This document shows positions 1-6,165 of a stretch of 6,913 nt of DNA, piece by piece. The notes under the pieces were generated by a model. That model saw only the letters and a program-made list of their open reading frames with translations. It was not told the origin of the DNA and searched no databases. This stretch comes from Chitinophagaceae bacterium UBA4857 (GTDB taxonomy: Bacteria; Bacteroidota; Bacteroidia; Chitinophagales; Chitinophagaceae): contig DHEF01000013.1 of NCBI GenBank assembly GCA_002399735.1, forward strand, positions 158,238-165,150, given 5' to 3'. The position numbers and the translations under genes are program-made. Position 1 is the first letter of the stretch, and each line of letters opens with the position of its first letter.

Positions 1-2072
1 TTGCAGAAAAACCAAGCGTAGCAAGGGAAATAGCCGGACTTGTGGGAGCATCTGATAAAAAGGACGGCTACCTGACAGGTAACGGCTATTTTGTTACGTG
101 GGCATTCGGTCATTTGATAGGATTGGGAATGCCCGAAGATTACGGAATTTCGGGATTTGACAAAACAGCTTTGCCGATACTTCCCAAACCTTTTTTATTG
201 ACCGTCCGGAAAGTAAAAAAGGACAAAGGTTATACAGCCGATACAGGAGCGTTAAAGCAACTGAAAGTCATTGAACAGCTTTTTAACCGTAGCAGCAGTA
301 TCATTGTTGCTACCGATGCAGGACGTGAGGGCGAATTGATATTTCGCTATATCTACGAATACCTCAAATGCAACAAGCCCTTTGAACGCCTTTGGATTAG
401 TTCGCTTACCGAAAAAGCCATAAAACAAGGTTTTGATAATCTAAAAGACGGCAAAGAATTTGACGGATTGCATCAGGCGGCACAAGGCAGAAGCCGAGCC
501 GATTGGCTTGTGGGCATTAATGCTACGCAGGCATTAAGCATAGCCGCAGGAAATGGCATCTATTCGCTCGGAAGAGTGCAAACACCCACACTGGCTTTGA
601 TATGCAAACGCTATCTGGAAAACAAGAATTTCTCAATAAAGAAGTATTGGCAGATACAGTTATCGCACAACAAAGAACTGATAGATTTTAAATGCCTTTC
701 CAAAACCAAATGGGAAGACCAAAAACTTGCCGATGATACGTTGAAAGCCATTCAGCGAAGCGAAACGGCAACAATTATATCTGTAGAAACCAAAAGTGTT
801 ACTGAACACCCGCCTTTATTGTTCGACCTTACCGGATTGCAAAAGGAAGCCAATAAAAAATTGAACCTTTCTGCCGAAGAAACCCTCAATATTGCTCAAA
901 GCCTTTACGAAAAGAAGTTTATCACTTACCCACGTACCGGAAGCAAATACATCCCTGAAGATATGTGGGCAGAAATTTCCAACCTCGTGAGGGCTTTGCA
1001 GGATAGGGAAACCTGCAAGCAAGCTGTATCAAAAATGAAATGGGGACGTTTCAATAAACGTATCGTGAACGATTTGCGTGTTACCGACCACCACGGACTA
1101 TTGATTACAGATAAAATCCCGTCAGCACTGAACGCAAAGGAAAATGCCGTTTATGATATGATTGCCTTTCGATTGCTCGAAGCCCTTTCACAAGCCTGTA
1201 TCAAGGAGATAACCGATGTCGGTTTACAGGTATTGCATTACGATTTTACGGCAAAAGGCTGTAAGATTATAGAAGCTGGCTGGCGTTCCGTTAAGGGAAG
1301 TTTTACGAACGATGATACCGAACCGGTACAGGATTTACCCGAACTGAAAAAAGGCGATGAACTCAAAATAAAAGAAGCCACCGTTCTCGAAAAGAAAACC
1401 AAACCGCCTGTGCTTTATACCGAAGCAGGGCTTTTGTCGGCAATGGAAACTGCCGGAAAGGAAATCGAAAATGAAGACGAACGCAAGGCTTTACAAAATA
1501 TCGGCATCGGTACTCCGGCTACAAGAGCCGCAATAATCGAAACCCTGTTTACCCGTAACTATATCCAACGGGAAAAGAAATCCTTAATCCCTACCGAAAA
1601 GGGATTGCAAGTGTATGAATTGGTTAAAGAACGGAAAATTGCGGACGTGGCAATGACTGCCGAATGGGAACTCGCATTGCAGAAAATCGAAAACAACGAA
1701 ACTGATGCAGGGGCATTTCAAAAGGCAATGGAACATTACGCTTCAACTATTACCAATGAATTGCTGCAAACTTCCATTGCCCAAAACAACCTGCCCAAAT
1801 TGGTTTGCCCGAAATGCAAAAGCCAGCAACTCATTATCCGTGATAAAATCGTGAAGTGTCCTGATGAGGCTTGTAATTGGGTACAGTTTCGTAATGTGTG
1901 TGGTGTACAAATCGGCATAGCCGATATTGAAAGCCTTATCAATAAAAAGAAAACTTCACTCATCAAAGGAATGAAAAGCAAGGCAGGTAAAAAATTCGAT
2001 GCGTATATCGTATTGAAAGAGGATTGTACAACCTCTTTTGAGTTTGATAAAAATAAAAGATACAAAAAGTAA
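1..2072 (+). CDS. topB: DNA topoisomerase III (type IA), 5'-partial
   Basis: Type IA topoisomerase, which cuts one DNA strand through a 5'-phosphotyrosine and passes the other through; in Bacteroidota conjugative elements such copies belong to the DNA-processing backbone. The reading frame is open from the window edge and begins with AEKPSVARE (bases 3-29), the N-terminal Toprim motif of TopB. The true start is therefore probably about six codons upstream, and the GTG at 42 is an internal valine. Further marks are the acidic Toprim motif TDAGREGE (312-335), RADWLVGINATQA, GRVQTPT (570-590), and the active-site tyrosine in ITYPRTGS (codon 927-929). The C-terminus has a zinc-ribbon-like set of four cysteines (codons at 1806, 1815, 1857 and 1872), as in many topoisomerase III tails. 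About 690 residues are visible, close to full length, with no frameshift. The stop overlaps the next start by one base (TAATG at 2070-2074), suggesting translational coupling. Identity is firm; element membership is inferred from neighbours. Confidence 0.96.
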   Translation, partial: AEKPSVAREIAGLVGASDKKDGYLTGNGYFVTWAFGHLIGLGMPEDYGISGFDKTALPILPKPFLLTVRKVKKDKGYTADTGALKQLKVIEQLFNRSSSIIVATDAGREGELIFRYIYEYLKCNKPFERLWISSLTEKAIKQGFDNLKDGKEFDGLHQAAQGRSRADWLVGINATQALSIAAGNGIYSLGRVQTPTLALICKRYLENKNFSIKKYWQIQLSHNKELIDFKCLSKTKWEDQKLADDTLKAIQRSETATIISVETKSVTEHPPLLFDLTGLQKEANKKLNLSAEETLNIAQSLYEKKFITYPRTGSKYIPEDMWAEISNLVRALQDRETCKQAVSKMKWGRFNKRIVNDLRVTDHHGLLITDKIPSALNAKENAVYDMIAFRLLEALSQACIKEITDVGLQVLHYDFTAKGCKIIEAGWRSVKGSFTNDDTEPVQDLPELKKGDELKIKEATVLEKKTKPPVLYTEAGLLSAMETAGKEIENEDERKALQNIGIGTPATRAAIIETLFTRNYIQREKKSLIPTEKGLQVYELVKERKIADVAMTAEWELALQKIENNETDAGAFQKAMEHYASTITNELLQTSIAQNNLPKLVCPKCKSQQLIIRDKIVKCPDEACNWVQFRNVCGVQIGIADIESLINKKKTSLIKGMKSKAGKKFDAYIVLKEDCTTSFEFDKNKRYKK

Positions 2073-2953
2073 TGGAAAATAGACCCATCATTATCAGCAA
2101 GGAAATCAGAAACCTGATTTATACCATACGTGACAAGCAAGTGATGTTAGATAGCGACCTCGCTGCTTTATATCAGGTAGAAACAAAGAACCTTAACAAA
2201 GCCGTAAAAAGAAATATAGACAGGTTTCCTGCTTCTTTCTGCTTTCAACTGACCGAAGAGGAAGTTGAAAACTTGAGGTTCCAAATTGGAACCTCAAGTT
2301 TGAGTTACGGCGGAAGACGTTATCTGCCCTACGTTTTTACCGAACAAGGAGTTGCAATGGCTTCTGCCATACTCCGTTCAGATATTGCCGTTAAAGTCAG
2401 TGTTGAAATTATGGAAGCGTTCGTTGAAATGCGGCGAATGCTTATCAGTAATGCCTCTTTATTTCATCGTTTAGATAATATTGAACTGAAACAATTAGAA
2501 GCTGACCAAAAATTTGAAGAGATTTTAAAAGCTATGGAAAGCGACAAACTCCAAAGCGAAAAAGGTGTCTTTTATAACGGGCAGGTTTTTGATGCCTACG
2601 CCTTTGTTTCCGATATTATCCGAAGTGCCAAAAGCTCCATTATCCTTTTGGATAACTATGTGGATGATACGGTATTGACCTTATTGGGAAAACGAAACAC
2701 GAATGTAACCGCAACAATCTATACTAAAAGCATCAGCAACCAGCTACGGCTGGATGTGCAACGGTACAACAACCAATATCCTCCCATTGAGATAGAGATT
2801 TTTTCCGATGCTCACGACCGCTTTTTAATTATTGACAATGTGGAACTTTACCATATCGGCGCATCACTCAAAGACCTGGGCAAAAAATGGTTTGCCTTTT
2901 CGAGAATGGATATTGAGGTGGGCAGAATGCTCAAAATCTTAAACCAACAATAA
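2072..2953 (+). CDS. ORF6N-domain protein with C-terminal PLD-like domain
   Basis: A 293-residue protein in two parts. Residues about 8-120 match the ORF6N family, a putative DNA-binding domain found in phage antirepressor-type and mobile-element proteins: RDKQVMLDSDLAALYQVETK, then NLNKAVKRNIDRFP, then GGRRYLPYVFTEQGVAMASA. Residues about 130-165 look helical and linker-like. Residues about 168-293 resemble a phospholipase D-like fold, with one HKD-type motif, H248-x-R250-x4-D255 (HDRFLIID), followed by YHIGAS and SLKDLGKKWFAF. Arginine replaces the usual lysine and only one motif is present, so nuclease activity would need a dimer and is uncertain. The gene starts inside the topB stop, so it is probably co-transcribed and coupled with topB, and it ends at a strong terminator. 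A perfect 16-bp inverted repeat lies inside it at residues about 66-77. Its role is unknown; DNA-targeted regulation or defence is possible but not shown. Confidence 0.85.
   Translation: MENRPIIISKEIRNLIYTIRDKQVMLDSDLAALYQVETKNLNKAVKRNIDRFPASFCFQLTEEEVENLRFQIGTSSLSYGGRRYLPYVFTEQGVAMASAILRSDIAVKVSVEIMEAFVEMRRMLISNASLFHRLDNIELKQLEADQKFEEILKAMESDKLQSEKGVFYNGQVFDAYAFVSDIIRSAKSSIILLDNYVDDTVLTLLGKRNTNVTATIYTKSISNQLRLDVQRYNNQYPPIEIEIFSDAHDRFLIIDNVELYHIGASLKDLGKKWFAFSRMDIEVGRMLKILNQQ
2269..2301. repeat. Perfect 16-bp inverted repeat inside the ORF6N gene
   Basis: Bases 2269-2284 are the exact reverse complement of bases 2286-2301, around a single central base (A2285). The core reads TTCCAAATTGGAA. 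It encodes residues about 66-77 (ENLRFQIGTSSL), just before the conserved GGRRYLPYVFTEQG block. As RNA it could form a long hairpin after losing a few central pairs; as DNA it is a near-perfect palindrome that could be a protein-binding site. Confidence 0.9.
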
Positions 2954-2988
2954 ACCCTCTAATTCAGAGGGTTTTCTTTTAGTTTTTT
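2952..2988 (+). terminator. Rho-independent terminator after the ORF6N gene
   Basis: A 9-bp stem (AAACCCTCT at 2952-2960 pairing with AGAGGGTTT at 2966-2974) with a 5-base loop (AATTC) is followed on the + strand by a T-rich run ending in TTTTTT (2983-2988). It overlaps the ORF6N stop codon and closes the topB-ORF6N transcript. The same stem could also stop the leftward ars transcript, which arrives from 3027, but the T-tract on that side is weaker (TTTATTGTTGGTTT), so bidirectional action is only possible. No other terminator is visible between the convergent genes. Confidence 0.88.
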
Positions 2989-3026
2989 GATGCTTCAAAA
3001 TGCTCTTGTACGTTCTTAAATTAACT

Positions 3027-4055
3027 TCAATAATATTTTTTCTTTAGCCATAAACTTGCCCTTACCAATAATATGAGTACCGGAACTTCCACCAGTGGGC
3101 CGATAACGCCCACAAATGCCTGTGGCGAATGAATACCGAAAACCGCTATTGCTACGGCTATTGCCAATTCAAAATTGTTTCCTGTGGCTGTAAATGCGAT
3201 TGATGCGTTTTTGTCGTAAGGAACTTTAAGGGATTTATTGATAAAGAAGCTCACAAAAAACATCAGTACAAAATAGATAATTAAGGGGATAGCCACTTTT
3301 ACCACATCCATTGGCAACTCCAATATTTTATCGCCTTTCAAACTGAACATTAATACTATCGTAAACAGTAAAGCATACAATGTAATGGGCGATATTCGGG
3401 GTACAAATTTCCGGTTATACCATTCTATACCTTTTAACTTTACAAGGAAATAACGGCTTAAAAAACCTGCCAAGAATGGAATGCCTAAATATATCAATAC
3501 GCTTTCGGTAACATCTTTCATTGATACGCTTACATTGAAATTGGCTAACCCTAATTTTGCAGGTAGTACATTAATGAATAACCAAACCAAGAAGCTATAA
3601 GAAAGTATCTGAAAGATGCTGTTTAATGCAACTAACATAGCTGTATATTCTCTGTTAGCTTTAGCTAAATCACCCCACACGATAACCATTGCAATACACC
3701 TTGCCAGACCTATCAATATCAAGCCTGTCATATAATCGGGTTCGTTTCGTAAAAATAAAACGGCTAAACCAAACATCAATACTGTGCCGATAACCCAATT
3801 GAGCAATAAGGACATACCGATTACTTTTTTATCCTTAAATACCATAGGCAATAATGAATAATCAACCTTTGCCAATGGCGGGTACATCATCAATATTAAA
3901 CCTATTGCCAACGGAATATTTGTAGTGCCTACGGATAGAGCATTTGTGATTTTTGAAATACCGGGAAAAATATATCCCAATCCTATACCTACTGCCATTG
4001 CAAGGAATATCCATAAGGTAAGGTATCTGTCTAAGAATTTTAGTTTTGGTTGCAT
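3027..4055 (-). CDS. acr3: Acr3-family arsenite efflux permease
   Basis: Inner-membrane carrier of the Acr3 family (often labelled arsB in databases, though unrelated to E. coli ArsB) that exports As(III), driven by the proton gradient. At 342 residues it has the usual family length, and its hydrophobic segments fit the ten-helix topology. Signatures seen: the conserved cysteine in GLARCIAMVIVWGDLA (C120), the block TATGNNFELAIAVAIAVFGI (E296), and GPLVEVPVLI (E323). A matching cysteine and the glutamate of the GPLVEVP block are reported as essential in characterised Acr3 proteins. Residues before the first helix are few, and there is no signal peptide. It is the last gene of the leftward operon and starts only 7 bases after the gcvH-like stop, so the two are probably translated from one mRNA. 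Its end faces the ORF6N gene convergently. All diagnostic residues are present, so function is confidently predicted; substrate range (arsenite alone or also antimonite) cannot be told. Confidence 0.96.
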   Translation of the reverse strand: MQPKLKFLDRYLTLWIFLAMAVGIGLGYIFPGISKITNALSVGTTNIPLAIGLILMMYPPLAKVDYSLLPMVFKDKKVIGMSLLLNWVIGTVLMFGLAVLFLRNEPDYMTGLILIGLARCIAMVIVWGDLAKANREYTAMLVALNSIFQILSYSFLVWLFINVLPAKLGLANFNVSVSMKDVTESVLIYLGIPFLAGFLSRYFLVKLKGIEWYNRKFVPRISPITLYALLFTIVLMFSLKGDKILELPMDVVKVAIPLIIYFVLMFFVSFFINKSLKVPYDKNASIAFTATGNNFELAIAVAIAVFGIHSPQAFVGVIGPLVEVPVLILLVRASLWLKKKYY

Positions 4056-4062
4056 TGCGTGG

Positions 4063-4440
4063 CTAATTGGTAAGTTCTTTATATTGGTTTGATGTCAATA
4101 AATTTTCTAATTCTGCAACGTCCTGTATTTCTATTTTAATCAGCCAACCGTCTTTATAAGGATTGTCGTTTATGAGTGTGGGTGCTTTTAATAGTAGTTC
4201 ATTCGTTTCAACGATTTTACCAGATACAGGCATAAATAAATCACTGACCGTTTTAACCGCCTCAACAGAGCCGAATACTTCGTCCTGCTGAAAACTATAT
4301 CCAACATTGGGTAAATCTGCATATACGATTTCGCCTAATTCGCTTTGTGCAAATTCTGTAATACCTATTATACCTGTTTTGTCCTGTACGCTTATCCACG
4401 TATGTTCTTTTGAATACTTTCTATCGGTTGGAAATTCCAT
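4063..4440 (-). CDS. gcvH: GcvH-like lipoyl-carrier protein in the ars operon
   Basis: A 125-residue protein matching glycine cleavage system H protein along its whole length. It opens with the family-typical KYSKEHTWI and IGITEFAQSELGEIVYADLP, and has the lipoylation segment VFGSVEAVKTVSDLFMPVSGK with acceptor lysine K63 (codon 4252-4254). NPYKDGWLIKIEI ends the fold. GcvH normally carries aminomethyl-lipoate between the P, T and L proteins in glycine cleavage; none of those partners is encoded here. The gene lies 17 bases after the metallophosphoesterase and 7 bases before acr3, so it is embedded in the arsenic operon. It appears intact and lipoylatable, and is probably an accessory paralogue besides a housekeeping copy elsewhere (inference). 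Since As(III) binds the reduced lipoyl dithiol, a role as arsenite-binding carrier, sink, or replacement for poisoned GcvH is an attractive guess. Standalone GcvH-like proteins in stress operons (with sirtuin/macrodomain genes) are a known precedent. Family is sure; role in arsenic is unproven. Confidence 0.93.
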   Translation of the reverse strand: MEFPTDRKYSKEHTWISVQDKTGIIGITEFAQSELGEIVYADLPNVGYSFQQDEVFGSVEAVKTVSDLFMPVSGKIVETNELLLKAPTLINDNPYKDGWLIKIEIQDVAELENLLTSNQYKELTN

Positions 4441-4457
4441 TTTTATAAATTATTAGA

Positions 4458-5231
4458 TTAGTAACCTCTCCTTAAATTTTCTGCGTATTCGTTTGGTAAA
4501 ATGCTTTCCTCTACTGCTTTTGCTGCTTTTTCAATATCATAATCAAAGCGTATAAATTCCACACTGATACTGTCTTTATCCAATACAGAACTTTGCTCGT
4601 TGATAGTAAGTATTACATAACCGCCTCTTACATCGCTGTCTTTCGGCTTTCCTACCGAACCTATATTGATGGCGTGTCTGAAATGGTTTTGTCCGTCAAT
4701 TCCCGAATTTAAAATACGGTGGTATGGCTTATGCGTATGCCCGAAACACATAATGTCTGCGTCTGCCTGTTCCATAATTCTAAGCATACTTTTTTCTTCC
4801 CTGTCTTCAAATAAGTATTCGTTTATCTTTCTTGGGCTACCGTGTACCAATAGTAAATTGAGCTTGTCCTCGTTCAACTGAAATTCTACTTTGATATGTG
4901 CCGGAAGTGTACGCAAATAGGCTCTTTCTTCATCTGTCATAATAGAGTTGGTAAAGGAAATAGATACGCTGCCATTGCCTTTTTCACTATCGGTTTTATA
5001 AGCACATCCGCAATCATTGCTCATACGCCCGATGCCAAAATCATAATTCCCTGCAATGGTTGGTATTTTCCTTTTACGGATTTCGTTCACTACTTCATTT
5101 GCCCAAATGTTATAGCCTACCAAATCGCCTAAGCAATAAATACTGTCGGGATTTCTTTTTTCTACATCTTCAAAAAATGCTTCCAATGCAGGTAGATTGG
5201 CGTGAATGTCACTGAATAATGCAATTTTCAT
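4458..5231 (-). CDS. Calcineurin-like metallophosphoesterase (YfcE/MJ0936-like)
   Basis: A 257-residue cytoplasmic phosphoesterase with the complete metal-binding set of the family in order: SDIHAN (D8, H10), LGDLVGY (D36), AGNYD (N62, in the place of GNHD), LLVHGSP (H130) and FGHTHKP (H165, H167). Such enzymes hydrolyse phosphomonoesters or diesters with two metal ions; this subgroup is poorly characterised and the substrate is unknown. An insert after the GNYD motif carries a CxC pair (DCGCAYKT, C74 and C76). I believe similar cysteines occur in relatives outside ars operons, so they need not be arsenic ligands. There is no signal peptide or membrane segment. It sits 31 bases after the DUF6428-type gene and 17 bases before the gcvH-like gene, clearly in the operon. 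Hydrolysis of an arsenylated or phosphorylated metabolite, or signalling, are possible roles, but nothing in the sequence decides between them. Confidence 0.9.
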   Translation of the reverse strand: MKIALFSDIHANLPALEAFFEDVEKRNPDSIYCLGDLVGYNIWANEVVNEIRKRKIPTIAGNYDFGIGRMSNDCGCAYKTDSEKGNGSVSISFTNSIMTDEERAYLRTLPAHIKVEFQLNEDKLNLLLVHGSPRKINEYLFEDREEKSMLRIMEQADADIMCFGHTHKPYHRILNSGIDGQNHFRHAINIGSVGKPKDSDVRGGYVILTINEQSSVLDKDSISVEFIRFDYDIEKAAKAVEESILPNEYAENLRRGY

Positions 5232-5262
5232 TTTGTCTGATTTTTATATGATAGTTTTTAGT

Positions 5263-5730
5263 TTAACAGCATCCTGAATTTGGTGTACAGCAAGCATTAT
5301 CTTTTAATTCTGCCAAGTTTACTTTTTGTTTTTCAGCAGGAATGCCACAGGCATCATTTGCCAAGCAAGCCGTTGTTTTACTTTTTAGTACGAATGTTTT
5401 TCCGTTGAAATCCAAATCATATTTACCAATCGTTTCGCTTTGGTATTCTACTTCTATTTCAGCATCTTCAATACCCAATTTTTCTTCAGATAGTTTGATA
5501 ATGTTTAATAATTTGGTTGGCTTTAATCTGTGTTCAAAATCGTTAGCATTCCATAATTGGAAATTGACAACTTTTTCATTTCTGATTGTTCCGCCACAAT
5601 CAATAAAATTCTTATTGATTTGTCCAACTTCGGTAACGTGGAAATGTTCGGGAACAAGCGTTCCGTTCTCTAACTTAAATTCAACATTCTCTAATCTTGG
5701 CAAGATTTCTTTGATTTTTGATAGTTTCAT
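5263..5730 (-). CDS. Cys-rich DUF6428-type protein of ars operons
   Basis: A 155-residue soluble protein that I recognise, without a search, as the DUF6428 type often found next to arsR in Bacteroidota arsenic clusters. Its body has conserved-looking blocks PEHFHVTEVG (25-36), NFIDCGGTIR (41-50) and VVNFQLWNANDFEHRLKP (54-71). It carries seven cysteines: C45, C122, C128 and a C-terminal tail with two vicinal pairs, C147-C148 and C154-C155 (CCTPNSGCC). Vicinal cysteines are classic As(III) ligands; ArsD, the known arsenic metallochaperone, also uses paired cysteines, but there is no visible relation in sequence. The gene is second in the operon, 70 bases after arsR, and that gap carries a second palindrome like the ArsR operator, so it may have its own regulated expression. 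A role as arsenite chaperone, sensor or sink is inferred from context and cysteines only. Start: ATG at 5730, with no better alternative upstream. Confidence 0.8.
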   Translation of the reverse strand: MKLSKIKEILPRLENVEFKLENGTLVPEHFHVTEVGQINKNFIDCGGTIRNEKVVNFQLWNANDFEHRLKPTKLLNIIKLSEEKLGIEDAEIEVEYQSETIGKYDLDFNGKTFVLKSKTTACLANDACGIPAEKQKVNLAELKDNACCTPNSGCC

Positions 5731-5760
5731 ATTAACTGAATTTTAAGTAGTACAATAAAT

Positions 5761-5781
5761 GTTATATTGCAATATAACGAT
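5761..5781. promoter_or_regulatory. Second candidate ArsR operator (18-bp perfect palindrome)
   Basis: Bases 5761-5778 (GTTATATTGCAATATAAC) are a perfect 18-bp palindrome in the gap between arsR and the DUF6428-type gene. The overlapping 16-mer ATTGCAATATAACGAT (5766-5781) matches the arsR upstream site at 14 of 16 positions. This suggests that ArsR binds here too, controlling an internal promoter or acting as a block. I see no convincing -33/-7 promoter in this gap. The palindrome could also act as a short mRNA hairpin that protects or attenuates the downstream part of the transcript. Confidence 0.6.
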
Positions 5782-5800
5782 GTTAAATATTAAAAAAATG

Positions 5801-6133
5801 CTATGAGTAGCACTTGGTTACTTTTACCTCCTGATTGAAAAACGCATTAAATTCCTCTTGAATTTCATTCCATACTTTTTCATCAATACAATAGCAAACA
5901 GATTTTCCCTCAATGGTTCCCTGAACGATACCGATGTTTTTTAATTCCTTTAGATGTTGTGAAATGGTTGCCTGTGCCAACCCTAATTCCTCAACCAAAT
6001 CGTTACAGATGCAGGCATCTTGATTGATGATATATTGAAGTATAGCAACCCTTGCAGGATGTGCCAAAACTTTAAATCGAGAAGCCAGCTTATTCTGTTG
6101 GTCTGTAAATATTTCTGATTTGGTAAGTCCCAT
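5801..6133 (-). CDS. arsR: ArsR/SmtB-family arsenic-responsive repressor
   Basis: A 110-residue winged-helix repressor. Residues 14-36 (NKLASRFKVLAHPARVAILQYII) form the typical first helices; the recognition helix region is LGLAQATISQHLKELKNIGIV (50-70), and the wing follows at GTIEGKSVCYCI. The metal-sensing helix before the recognition helix has C41-I-C43 (DACICNDL), the position of the CVC of E. coli ArsR CVCDLC. The third cysteine of that motif is replaced, and extra cysteines occur at C80, C82 and C108, so a third As(III) ligand may come from elsewhere. The gene is first in the leftward operon. It has a promoter about 50 bases upstream and an operator-like palindrome centred about 24 bases before its start, which indicates autoregulation: repression without metalloid and release on As(III) or Sb(III). 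Start: ATG at 6133, the first in-frame start that keeps the usual family N-terminus. Confidence 0.95.
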   Translation of the reverse strand: MGLTKSEIFTDQQNKLASRFKVLAHPARVAILQYIINQDACICNDLVEELGLAQATISQHLKELKNIGIVQGTIEGKSVCYCIDEKVWNEIQEEFNAFFNQEVKVTKCYS

Positions 6134-6149
6134 TAGTTTACATTTTTAC

Positions 6150-6165
6150 ATCGCAATATTACGAT
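6150..6165. promoter_or_regulatory. ArsR operator upstream of arsR
   Basis: ATCGCAATATTACGAT is an imperfect palindrome with seven of eight pairs matched. It lies about 10 bases downstream of the predicted transcription start and 16 bases before the arsR ATG, where a bound repressor would block transcription. The AT-rich centre with GC-containing arms, and the similar site at 5766-5781, support ArsR binding. Confidence 0.7.

Noticed and set aside
42..44. GTG at 42 as the start of topB
   Set aside because: The frame stays open upstream to the window edge and encodes AEKPSVAREIAGL, the conserved topoisomerase III N-terminus, so this GTG is an internal valine.
5731..5800. A separate promoter for the DUF6428-type gene
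   Set aside because: No TANNTTTG with a spaced TTG was found in the minus-strand reading of this gap; only the operator-like palindrome is supported.
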